This document shows positions 16,644 through 24,596 of a stretch of DNA of 64,000 nt, piece by piece; positions within the stretch are counted from its first letter, which is position 1; each line of letters begins with the position of its first letter. This stretch comes from Sphingopyxis sp. YF1. GTDB taxonomy: Bacteria; Pseudomonadota; Alphaproteobacteria; Sphingomonadales; Sphingomonadaceae. Under the pieces are notes generated by a model. It was not told where the DNA came from, made no database searches, and was given only the letters and a program-made list of their open reading frames with translations. The stretch is taken from assembly GCF_022701295.1 (NCBI RefSeq), contig NZ_CP033204.1, positions 3,872,501-3,936,500 of the forward strand, written 5' to 3'. The position numbers were made by a program, and so were the translations under genes.

Positions 16644-19079
16644 TCAGGGGGCTGCGATTTCGAGATGGCCGAGCAGGTCGGCGGCCCAGGTGAGGCCGCG
16701 GTGCCGGAGCCAGGCGGCCGCGAACTGCTGCTGGCCATGCACGGCGATCAGCTCGCCGATCCGGATCTGGTCGGATTTCGAGGAGGCGGCGGCGAAGGCC
16801 AACGCGATGTCGCCCAGCCCCAAGTCGAACAGCCGGTTGCCGCGGCGCGACTGGCAATAATAATCGCGCTTTGGCGTCGCCTGGCTCAATATCTCGATCT
16901 GCCGGTCATTGAGCCCGAAGCGCTCATAGACCCGCGCGATCTGCGGCTCTGCCGCGCGCTCGTTCGGCAGGAATATCCGCGTGGGACAGCTCTCGATAAT
17001 CGCGGGCGCGATCGGGGAGCTTTCGATATCGGCGAGGCTCTGCGTCGCGAAGATCACGCTCGCATTTTTCTTGCGGAGCGTTTTCAACCATTCGCGAAGC
17101 TGCGCCGCGAAGGCCGGGCTGTCGAGCACGAGCCAGCCCTCGTCGATGATGATCAAAGTCGGCGAACCGTCGAGGCGGCCCTCGATCCGATGAAACAGAT
17201 AGGAGAGCACCGTCGCGGCCGACGAGGCGCCGACCAGCCCTTCGGTTTCGAGCGCCTGCACGCGCGCGGAGCCGAGATGCTCTGCCTCGGCATCGAGCAG
17301 CCGGCCCCAGGGGCCGCCGACAAGATAGGGCGAGAGCGCGAGCTTGAGGTCTTGCGACTGGAGCAGGACCGCAAGTCCCGTGAGCGTCCGCTCGGCGACC
17401 GGCGCCGTGGCGAGCGAGGTCAGCGCCGACCAGATATGCTCCTTCGCGCTGGGATCGACCGCAACGCCTTCGCCGCCAAGCAGCGCAGCCAGCCATTCGG
17501 CGGCCCAAGCCCGCTCGGCCGCCTCGTCGATCCGGGCGAGCGGCTGCAGCGCCACCGAGCCTTCGCTGCCCCCATCGTGAAGGGCGCCGCCGAGATCCTG
17601 CCAGTCGCCTCCCATGCCGAGCGCGGCGGCGCGGATCGACCCGCCATAATCGAAGGCGAAGATCTGATTTCTCTCGTAGCGGCGAAACTGCATCGCCATC
17701 AGCGCGAGCAGCACCGACTTCCCGGCGCCGGTCGGCCCGACGACAAGACAGTGGCCGACGTCGCCAACATGGAGCGAAAGGCGGAACGGGGTCGAACCTT
17801 CGGTCTTGCCGTAGAGCAAGGGGGCATCACCGAAATGCTCGTCCCGTTCCGCCCCCGCCCACACCGCCGAGAGGGGGATCAGGTGGGCGAGATTGAGGGT
17901 GGATACCGGGGGCTGGCGGACATTGGCATAGACATGGCCGGGCAGGCTCCCGAACCAGGCTTCGAGCGCATTCACGCTTTCGGCGGTGCAGGTGAAGTCG
18001 CGGCTCTGGATGACCTTCTCGACCAGCCGCAGCTTCTCCGCCGCTTGTCCCGGATCGCGATCCCAGACCGTGATCGTCGCGGTGACATAGGCGATGCCGG
18101 CTTCGTCGGCGCCGAGTTCCTGCAATGCCATGTCGGCGTCGGCCGCCTTGTTCGACGCATCGCTGTCCATCAGGACCGAGGCCTCGTTCGTCATCACCTC
18201 CTTGAGGATCGCGGCGACGGACTTGCGCTTCGCGAACCATTGGCGCCGGATTTTCGTGAGCAGCTTCGTGGCGTCGGTCTTGTCCAGCATGATCGCGCGC
18301 GACGACCAGCGATAGCCGAACGCCTGCCGGTTGAGCTCGTCGAGCAGGCCCGGGAAGGTGACGCTCGGAAAGCCGGTGATGGTGAGCGTGCGCAGATGAT
18401 GATCGCCGAGCCGCGGCTCGAGCCCGCCGACGAGCGCCTCGTCGGCAAGTAGCGCATCGAGATAGGCGGGCGTCTCGGGCACCCGGACGCGCTGGACCTT
18501 GGTCGAGATGCAGCTGTGCAGGTAGGTCAGCGTCTCGCCGTCATCCAGCCATTCGGCCTCCGGCATGAAGCCCTCGACGAGATGGAGCACGCGGCCGGTG
18601 CGATCGATGAACCCAGCGAGCAGCTCCTTGGGATCGACTCCGGTCTTCGAGCGTCCCTCGTAGAGCCAGGCCTCGGCGCGCGCGGCTTCCTCGGCGGGCG
18701 GCATCCAGAGCAAAGTCAGATAATAGAAGCTCTCGAAATGCGCGCCTTCCTCGCGGAACTGCTCACGGCGCTCGATATCGACGAGCTCGGACACAACATC
18801 GGGAAACTCGGACACGGGATAGGAAATGGCCGGCACGCGCTGGGCCTCGACGAACACCGCCCAGCCCGAGCCGAGCCGGCGCAGCGTGCTGTTGAGCCGC
18901 GACGTGACAGCGACCAGTTCGGCGGGCGTGGCGCTGTCGAGGTCGGGCCCGCGGAAGCGCGCCGTTCGCTGGAAGGAGCCGTCCTTGTTCAGCACCACGC
19001 CCTCCGCCACCAGGCAGACCCAAGGGAGAAAATCGGCGAGGCGGGCGGATTTGGATCGATATTCGGAGAGATTCATCAT
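16644..19079 (-). CDS. trbE: TrbE/VirB4-family T4SS ATPase
   Basis: 811 residues, normal family length. N-terminal CagE/VirB4 domain (MNLSEYRSKSARLADFLPW...), then the ATPase core with Walker A VVGPTGAGKSVLLAL (about 440) and Walker B LIIIDEGWLVLD. Conserved downstream motifs are also present (LKTLRKKNASVIFATQSLAD; ATPKRDYYCQSRRGNRLFDL). Energises pilus assembly and substrate transfer at the inner membrane. The start overlaps the TrbD stop; two adjacent ATG codons (19079 and 19076) are possible. Confidence 0.96.
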   Translation of the reverse strand: MMNLSEYRSKSARLADFLPWVCLVAEGVVLNKDGSFQRTARFRGPDLDSATPAELVAVTSRLNSTLRRLGSGWAVFVEAQRVPAISYPVSEFPDVVSELVDIERREQFREEGAHFESFYYLTLLWMPPAEEAARAEAWLYEGRSKTGVDPKELLAGFIDRTGRVLHLVEGFMPEAEWLDDGETLTYLHSCISTKVQRVRVPETPAYLDALLADEALVGGLEPRLGDHHLRTLTITGFPSVTFPGLLDELNRQAFGYRWSSRAIMLDKTDATKLLTKIRRQWFAKRKSVAAILKEVMTNEASVLMDSDASNKAADADMALQELGADEAGIAYVTATITVWDRDPGQAAEKLRLVEKVIQSRDFTCTAESVNALEAWFGSLPGHVYANVRQPPVSTLNLAHLIPLSAVWAGAERDEHFGDAPLLYGKTEGSTPFRLSLHVGDVGHCLVVGPTGAGKSVLLALMAMQFRRYERNQIFAFDYGGSIRAAALGMGGDWQDLGGALHDGGSEGSVALQPLARIDEAAERAWAAEWLAALLGGEGVAVDPSAKEHIWSALTSLATAPVAERTLTGLAVLLQSQDLKLALSPYLVGGPWGRLLDAEAEHLGSARVQALETEGLVGASSAATVLSYLFHRIEGRLDGSPTLIIIDEGWLVLDSPAFAAQLREWLKTLRKKNASVIFATQSLADIESSPIAPAIIESCPTRIFLPNERAAEPQIARVYERFGLNDRQIEILSQATPKRDYYCQSRRGNRLFDLGLGDIALAFAAASSKSDQIRIGELIAVHGQQQFAAAWLRHRGLTWAADLLGHLEIAAP

Positions 19080-19345
19080 GGGCGCATCCAGACAGGATAT
19101 TTGAGGTGACGCCGGGCGACGTCGACGAAGGCGGGATCGCGGCGCGCCGCCCAGACCGAAAGGGCATGGCCGACCGCCCAGAGGACGAGGCCGACGATCC
19201 AGAGGCGGAGGCCGAGGCCCACGGCACCGGCGAGCGTGCCGTTGACGATCGCGAGCGATCGCGGGGCGCCGCCCAGGAGGATGGGCTCGGCCAGCGCCCG
19301 GTGAACCGGAGCCAAATAACCCGGCACCTCCTCCTCCCGGCGCAT
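19076..19345 (-). CDS. trbD: TrbD/VirB3-family inner-membrane protein
   Basis: 89 residues from ATG 19345, which overlaps the TrbC stop by one base (TGATG). The conserved opening EVPGYLAPVHRALAEPILLG is followed by two hydrophobic helices and the C-terminal FVDVARRHLKYPVWM typical of TrbD. Works with TrbE at the inner membrane. The longer frame extending to 19567 is the trbC gene read out of frame. Confidence 0.93.
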   Translation of the reverse strand: MRREEEVPGYLAPVHRALAEPILLGGAPRSLAIVNGTLAGAVGLGLRLWIVGLVLWAVGHALSVWAARRDPAFVDVARRHLKYPVWMRP

Positions 19346-19677
19346 CAGACGAGCGCTCCGCCGCCGAAGGAGAAGAAGGAGAGGAAGAAACTCGAGGCGG
19401 CGAAGGCGATCGACAGGCCGAACACGATCTGGACCAGCCGGCGGAAACCGCCCGAGGTGTCGCCGAAGGCGAGGCTGAGCCCGGTCACGATGATGATGAT
19501 CACGGCCACGATCTTGGCGACCGGCCCCTCGATGCTCTCGAGGATCGACTGGAGCGGCGCTTCCCATGGCATCGACGAGCCGCCGGCGTGGGCGGGTGCC
19601 GCCCCAGCGACAGCAAAAAAAATAGCGGTGGAGCAGAGCATGGCGCGGCGCGCGCCATGCCGCAGGGCATGGATCAT
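19345..19677 (-). CDS. trbC: TrbC/VirB2-family pilin
   Basis: 110 residues from ATG 19677 (overlapping the TrbB stop, ATGA). Long signal peptide ending PAHA, then a pilin core with two hydrophobic helices (VAKIVAVIIIIVTGLSLAFG and IVFGLSIAFAASSFFLSFF) around a short basic loop (GGFRRLVQ), as in conjugative pilins. The terminal SFGGGALV is also typical. Major conjugative pilus subunit. Confidence 0.93.
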   Translation of the reverse strand: MIHALRHGARRAMLCSTAIFFAVAGAAPAHAGGSSMPWEAPLQSILESIEGPVAKIVAVIIIIVTGLSLAFGDTSGGFRRLVQIVFGLSIAFAASSFFLSFFSFGGGALV

Positions 19678-20657
19678 CGATTGTCTCCTTCGGGGGTGAT
19701 GAGGGGGGTGAGGCGATATTCGAGGGTCAGCCGGTCGAACCCGTCGACCCGTGCAAGCTCGGAGAGGCGCCGCCCGGTTCCGTCGCGGACGAGCACGGCG
19801 ACGAGATCGATCGTTTCGGCGAGCAGCGCGCGCGGGACGGTGATGACCGCTTCCTGGATGAGCTGCTCCATCCGGCGGAGCGCACCGAGCGCGCTGCCGG
19901 CATGAATGGTTCCGACACCGCCCGGATGACCGGTGCCCCAGGCTTTCAGGAGGTCGAGCGCTTCGGCGCCGCGCACCTCGCCGATCGGGATGCGATCGGG
20001 CCGCAGGCGCAGTGACGAGCGAACGAGATCGGAGAGTGTCGCGACGCCTTCCTTGGTGCGCAGGGCCACAAGGTTCGGCGCAGCACATTGAAGCTCGCGT
20101 GTGTCCTCGATCAGCACGATCCGGTCGCGGCTTCCCGCGATCTCGGCGAGCAAAGCGTTGGTGAGCGTCGTCTTGCCAGTACCGGTGCCGCCCGCGACAA
20201 GAATGTTGAGCCGATCGCGTACGCCGGCGCGCAGCATCGCGGCGGCCCCCGCCGACATGATGCCCGAGGCGACATAATCATCGAGCGTGAAGACCGCGAT
20301 CGCAGGCTTGCGGATCGCAAAGGTCGGGGCAGCAACGACGGGCGGCAGCAGACCCTCAAAGCGCTCGCCGCCATCGGGCAACTCCGCGGACACACGTGGT
20401 GCCGCTCCGTGCACTTCGGCGCCGACGTGATGCGCGACGAGGCGGATGATGCGCTCGCCGTCGGCAGCGCTCAGCCTTTCACCGCTATCCTCGATACCTC
20501 GGCCCAGCCGGTCAACCCAGAGACGGCCGTCGGGATTGAGCATGATTTCGATGACTTCGGGGTCGGCGAGCCAGCCCGCGATCGCATCGCCCATCGCCGT
20601 GCGCAGCATGCGCGCGCTGCGATGACGTGCCTCCAGCCGGATCGGTTCTGCGCCCAT
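19674..20657 (-). CDS. trbB: TrbB/VirB11-family T4SS ATPase
   Basis: 327 residues from ATG 20657, preferred because GGGGA lies 5 nt upstream; a TTG at 20669 would add four residues. VirB11/GspE features: Walker [18 protein letters not shown] (about 154-170), Asp box [12 protein letters not shown], Walker B-like [20 protein letters not shown], His box [14 protein letters not shown]. Hexameric ATPase that drives assembly and DNA transfer. First gene of the trb operon; the 218-bp region upstream separates it from a divergent LuxR-type regulator gene. Confidence 0.95.
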   Translation of the reverse strand: MGAEPIRLEARHRSARMLRTAMGDAIAGWLADPEVIEIMLNPDGRLWVDRLGRGIEDSGERLSAADGERIIRLVAHHVGAEVHGAAPRVSAELPDGGERFEGLLPPVVAAPTFAIRKPAIAVFTLDDYVASGIMSAGAAAMLRAGVRDRLNILVAGGTGTGKTTLTNALLAEIAGSRDRIVLIEDTRELQCAAPNLVALRTKEGVATLSDLVRSSLRLRPDRIPIGEVRGAEALDLLKAWGTGHPGGVGTIHAGSALGALRRMEQLIQEAVITVPRALLAETIDLVAVLVRDGTGRRLSELARVDGFDRLTLEYRLTPLITPEGDNR

Positions 20658-20875
20658 CGGGATCCCCAATTCTGAGGCCGGGCGAGGGTGCCCGGCTCGA
20701 CGGGGACGAGTAAGAGACGCATAAAATAGCGGAGTTCAACAAGCTTTTGGTTTCGTCGTACCATGGGATAGGAAGACAGGGAGTGGCGTAGCAGCCGCGC
20801 GGGTAACATGCTGGAAGCAACCGCGAACTTGAGCAGGTAGCTTGTGCTGCGCGCGATTTTGACAACAGTGTTACT

Positions 20876-21394
20876 ATGACTGATTCGGGGTCGCACCCAT
20901 TTGATGAAGCAGCGTGCTGGGCGCGACTGACTGACAAGCAACGGGCCTGCCTCGATCTGCTGCTCGAACGCCAGACGTCGAAGCAGATCGCTCGCCGCCT
21001 CGATATATCCAAGCAGGCGGTGGATCTCCGGCTGACCGCGGCTCGCAATATCTTGGGTGCCTCTGGCCGCGACGAGGCCGCTATGATCTACGCGCGCCTC
21101 AAACTGACCTATGATCAGATACTATGTGATCCGATCATACTTCCCCAACCGCCACGGCTGGTGCCATCCCACTTTCCAGACGGGCGTTCGACCGACGATC
21201 CGGGACTGTTAGCCAGCCTCGGGACGGATACAGAACGATCGGGCAGCAGCCCGCCGTTCGGGAATATCTGGAGGCGCGATTCCAAACCGGCAACGAGGAT
21301 AGCAATCATGGCAGCGATATTCCTGTTCCTGCTCCTCGTCATCCTTGCGGGTCTCGCCATCGGGCAGACGCTGACGCGGCTGCTCTCCAGCTAA
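20876..21394 (+). CDS. LuxR-type HTH regulator with C-terminal membrane anchor
   Basis: 172 residues. N-terminal GerE/LuxR-like HTH (LTDKQRACLDLLLERQTSKQ... RRLDISKQAVDLRLTAARN, about 18-60), a Pro-rich linker, and one C-terminal transmembrane helix (IAIMAAIFLFLLLVILAGLAIGQ, about 142-164). The combination of DNA-binding head and tail anchor predicts a membrane-tethered transcription factor. It is divergent from trbB and shares its 218-bp upstream region, so it is a likely regulator of the transfer operon. No receiver domain is present, so it is not a classical response regulator. Confidence 0.8.
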   Translation: MTDSGSHPFDEAACWARLTDKQRACLDLLLERQTSKQIARRLDISKQAVDLRLTAARNILGASGRDEAAMIYARLKLTYDQILCDPIILPQPPRLVPSHFPDGRSTDDPGLLASLGTDTERSGSSPPFGNIWRRDSKPATRIAIMAAIFLFLLLVILAGLAIGQTLTRLLSS

Positions 21395-21454
21395 TCTCTC
21401 CACCCCTCATGTTCATCGAACCGGGACGCACCGCGTCTCCGGAAAGGAGAAGTT

Positions 21455-21784
21455 ATGACCCAGCCGATCAATATGAATGCAGCGCGGCTCCAAAAAGCAG
21501 TGCCCGCCGCTGAAACCCAGATCGACGATGCGTTGATCGCCGTGTCGTCGCTGATGGCGACCGTGGTCACCGCCCGACGCGATACGCTCGGTGTCCCGGC
21601 GGCCCGCGGTCATGCGACGATCCAGCGGCTGGCCAAAGCGCAAGTCGCGCTCGTCGGGGTCAGCGGCGATATTTTGCGTGTTCATGGCGAGCTCGCCGAA
21701 ATCGGCCGCGAGAATGCTGGGCTCGATCTCCACGAATGCCCGGAGTTCGCGCCCAATTCGGCAGCGCATATCGCTGCCCTTTGA
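21455..21784 (+). CDS. Small alpha-helical protein of unknown function
   Basis: 109 residues with a strong ribosome site (GGAAAGGAGAA before ATG 21455). Mostly predicted helix, with no Cys or membrane segment; central VVTARRDTLGVPAARGHATIQRLAKAQVALVGVSGDILRVHGELA. It follows the tethered LuxR regulator on the same strand and ends just before the next membrane-protein gene, probably in one transcript. Function not recognised. Confidence 0.7.
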   Translation: MTQPINMNAARLQKAVPAAETQIDDALIAVSSLMATVVTARRDTLGVPAARGHATIQRLAKAQVALVGVSGDILRVHGELAEIGRENAGLDLHECPEFAPNSAAHIAAL

Positions 21785-21824
21785 CGAGATTGACCAGGAG
21801 CCACCGGCATGGTTTGTGATCGCG

Positions 21825-22301
21825 ATGGTGCGGATCGCTTTCTTCGTGACAATCCTGCTGGTGGCCCTTGCCTATGCGGCGCGCAGGGGCGGCGCACCCG
21901 AACGTGCGATGGCGGCTGTGCTGCTCGTCATGCTTCTGACGGATCAAGTCCTGCACCTGTTCGTTCCGGTTCGATTTCTCTCGGTGGACACAGGTCACCT
22001 GATAATCGATGTCGCAGCGGCGGCAGCGACGCTCGCTATTGCGCTGACGGCGCATCGCTTCTGGCCGATGATCGCGGCGGCCCTGCAATTCCTGCCCCTC
22101 CTCGCGCATTCGACACGTGCGATCGAGGTGGACCTGCACTCAGCGGCTTATCTCACCATGCAGGTTGCCGGTTCCTGGCCTCTCGCACCGCTCCTCGTCG
22201 CGGCAACCTGGCGGCATCAACAACGGCTGAGACGGAACGGCAGCGATCCGTCCTGGGTGCCTTTATTTCGGCAATCGAGCCGGACAGCAGCGAACCGATA
22301 G
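21825..22301 (+). CDS. Polytopic membrane protein of unknown function
   Basis: 158 residues with about four hydrophobic helices (VRIAFFVTILLVALAYAA; MAAVLLVMLLTDQVLHLF; IIDVAAAAATLAIALTAH; WPMIAAALQFLPLLAHS). Third-position GC bias supports this frame over the overlapping one. ATG 21825 is used; a GTG at 21816 is equally possible and neither has a well-placed ribosome site. The 3' end overlaps the start region of the JAB-domain gene in another frame. No family recognised. Confidence 0.65.
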   Translation: MVRIAFFVTILLVALAYAARRGGAPERAMAAVLLVMLLTDQVLHLFVPVRFLSVDTGHLIIDVAAAAATLAIALTAHRFWPMIAAALQFLPLLAHSTRAIEVDLHSAAYLTMQVAGSWPLAPLLVAATWRHQQRLRRNGSDPSWVPLFRQSSRTAANR

Positions 22302-23236
22302 CGTCAGCGCTGCTGGCCGAGTTTCGCAGCCTCGGAAACATCTGGTCGCAATCCCCCGAGGCCCTTGCACGCGTTCTCGGCATGAATTCGAACGTGGCGC
22401 TGCTACTCACTCGCGCACATGATATGTTTCTCGAAGCAATGCGGGGGGATCTGGATGCAGCGCCGATCGATCCTCTGGACCCCATTCTTCGCCGATATCT
22501 CATTGCATCGATGGGGTCACTCAGGGACGAGACGCTTCGGATTCTCTTCCTCGACGTTCGCCACCGGCTGATCGCCGACGAATGCCTCCAAAACGGGACG
22601 CTCGCTCACCTCGCCCTGTATCCGCGGACGATCTTCCGCCGCGCGCTTGAGCTGAACGCGGCGGGCCTCATCCTCATCCACAATCATCCGAGCGGCGATC
22701 CGACCCCGAGCGAGGAGGACAAGCGAGCGACGCAGCATATCGACGCCGTTGCCCGGTCGCTCGACATCAATTTGGTCGACCATATTGTGGTCGGCGCTAG
22801 CCACACGCGTCATATCACCAGCCGCGACCAGATCGCCCGCCAGCGTTCGGGGACAGCGGGCGTGACATTAAAATCACCCGGAAGGGGGCCAAATGGGGAT
22901 AACGGCGCCGCGCTGGACAATGCGCGCGCGACCATGCGCCGACGACTATTGCGGCGACAACTCATCGGTGCCGAGGCGTTGTTCGGGGAACCTGCGTGGG
23001 AGATGCTCATCGACCTGTTCATCCATGAGGGAGAGGGAAAGACGTTATCGACCAGCGACCTTTGCGTAGCCTCGACCATTCCGATGAGCAGCGCCCTTCG
23101 CCTCGTCCAGAAGCTTTGCGACGCAGGGCTCGTCGATCGAACCCCCGATCTGATGGATGCCCGCCGCAGCCTAATCCGGCTTCGTCCCGACACCGCGCAC
23201 CGATTGCGCGCCTATTTCTTGGAAGCTCCGGAATAA
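22253..23236 (+). CDS. JAB (RadC-like) domain fused to a winged-helix DNA-binding domain; start unresolved
   Basis: About 327 residues. The N-terminal half carries a RadC/JAB MPN+ metalloprotease-like core with the zinc motif HNHPSGDPTPSEED (preceded by AAGLILI) and upstream RadC-like helices. The C-terminal half (from about 22920) resembles a MarR/winged-helix domain (KTLSTSDLCVASTIPMSSALRLVQKL... DRTPDLMDARRSLIRLRPDTA). Coding signal in this frame begins around 22220, yet no ATG, GTG or TTG exists between 21809 and 22382. The 21809 ATG would require about 140 residues of atypical sequence lying over the membrane-protein gene. The given start is a CTG placed by homology-like content, not by a ribosome site. 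A non-canonical start, coupling/frameshift from the upstream gene, or a mutated start are all possible. Confidence 0.7.
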   Translation: MGAFISAIEPDSSEPIASALLAEFRSLGNIWSQSPEALARVLGMNSNVALLLTRAHDMFLEAMRGDLDAAPIDPLDPILRRYLIASMGSLRDETLRILFLDVRHRLIADECLQNGTLAHLALYPRTIFRRALELNAAGLILIHNHPSGDPTPSEEDKRATQHIDAVARSLDINLVDHIVVGASHTRHITSRDQIARQRSGTAGVTLKSPGRGPNGDNGAALDNARATMRRRLLRRQLIGAEALFGEPAWEMLIDLFIHEGEGKTLSTSDLCVASTIPMSSALRLVQKLCDAGLVDRTPDLMDARRSLIRLRPDTAHRLRAYFLEAPE

Positions 23237-23321
23237 GTTGCTCGCGATGCGGTGATCAGAGGCTAAAGGCCAGCACTCCACCAATTGATGACAGGCGACC
23301 GCGCCGCCGGAAACGTCAGCT

Positions 23322-24596
23322 ATGCCAATAACCCGCAGGAAGCTCGTAAACGACCGCGCGCTGATGGCGCTCCTCCGCGATTTTGAAGAGCACACTGCGC
23401 TCTCCGAACAGGGGTTGAGCTATACAAGGCACGATTTTCAGGAACTCTACGAGATTCTGCCCGATGCCTTTGCTGTCACACCTTCGATCAGCCGGTCAGA
23501 AGCGGTCCGCCTATTCAGAAGGGCGTTGATCCAGAGCCGCCGCGCCGGACCGCTTACCGCCGAAGCCATTATCGAACACGCCAGCGGCATCCATCGGACC
23601 GCCTTGGCCGTCCCCCGACGTAAATTCACGATGTGGACCAAGTTTCGAGCGCAGAACATGTCGCATGCGCCGGGATTTCGGCTCGATTGGGAAGGCGTCA
23701 GCATTCGGAGTGCCGCGAACCTCCCCCCTTGGCTCCGGGTTGAGGAATATCTTCTGAGCGGCGTCGGCAGGATTTATCCCAGGAAGCCCGACGGGTTTGG
23801 CCATGTCATTCTCTCCTGCGACGAGCGCGAAGATCAGCGAGCCGTCGACCGGATGATGGACGCCCTTCAACTCGTTCTCGGACTCGCGAACCTGTATGAG
23901 ACGTGGGGACGCTATTATGAGTGGGGCGGGCGAAACTGGACCGAGGGTGGATTGTGGCTGGGTCCGAACCAGTTTCTTTTCGAGCGTCGAGCGTTCCGGG
24001 GCGAGGACCGTATCTGGTACAATCCCGACTATGATGAAGAGAGTTGGAAGACGCATCCGCTCAGGATGTCGCGCGTCCTGGAACTAATACCTTATGTGCG
24101 CCGGGCCTTGGCCGCACTCCAAAACCATCCCTTTCGGGAGGTTCTCGTTCGCGCGACGATGCTATTACAGGACGGCTTTGCCTCGCGCGACAGCAGTCAT
24201 CGGCTACTTCGCTATTGGTCCGCGCTGGAGCAACTCTATGTCGAAGCCGATGCGAAGGGGGGATCGAACGAAAAAATACTCGATCGTGTTCTGTTCGCTG
24301 AAGGCGATCCAACATTGTCCAGGTGGAAGCTGGAGCATATCGCCAGGCTTCGGAATGACTATGTCCATGCCGGCGGCGCTGGCGATGATCTCCATCCGCA
24401 ATGTCAGTTCCTGCGGATGCTGCTTTCGCGGCACATCAATCACTGGATATTCGAGGGGCAGGACCTAGCCGATCACAGGGCGCTCCTGTCTTACATCAAG
24501 CTATCGGGAAATCGAGATCAACTCGAGCAGCAGCGCAGACTTATCGAAAGGCGGATCGCGTTCATCGACAGCGCTCCTCCGTCTGCATCTGACTGA
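23322..24596 (+). CDS. ApeA-like C-terminal HEPN protein (putative defence RNase)
   Basis: 424 residues. The C-terminal quarter has the hallmarks of an ApeA/HEPN domain: LLRYWSALEQLYVEAD followed by the catalytic Rx4H motif RNDYVH (R344-H349) in HIARLRNDYVHAGG. The N-terminal 280 residues are soluble and not recognised; they may sense a phage signal. HEPN domains of this type act as metal-independent RNases in abortive infection (ApeA is a known anti-phage protein), but this protein is only family-level similar. It is convergent with another HEPN protein, with zero bases between the stop codons, inside the conjugative element. No clear ribosome site. Confidence 0.75.
   Translation: MPITRRKLVNDRALMALLRDFEEHTALSEQGLSYTRHDFQELYEILPDAFAVTPSISRSEAVRLFRRALIQSRRAGPLTAEAIIEHASGIHRTALAVPRRKFTMWTKFRAQNMSHAPGFRLDWEGVSIRSAANLPPWLRVEEYLLSGVGRIYPRKPDGFGHVILSCDEREDQRAVDRMMDALQLVLGLANLYETWGRYYEWGGRNWTEGGLWLGPNQFLFERRAFRGEDRIWYNPDYDEESWKTHPLRMSRVLELIPYVRRALAALQNHPFREVLVRATMLLQDGFASRDSSHRLLRYWSALEQLYVEADAKGGSNEKILDRVLFAEGDPTLSRWKLEHIARLRNDYVHAGGAGDDLHPQCQFLRMLLSRHINHWIFEGQDLADHRALLSYIKLSGNRDQLEQQRRLIERRIAFIDSAPPSASD

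Noticed and set aside
21809..22252. ATG 21809 with a good GGAG site as start of the JAB protein
   Set aside because: The extra residues are Cys/Arg/Gly-rich, low in third-position GC and lie over the membrane-protein gene, which has clear helices. Kept only as a possibility.
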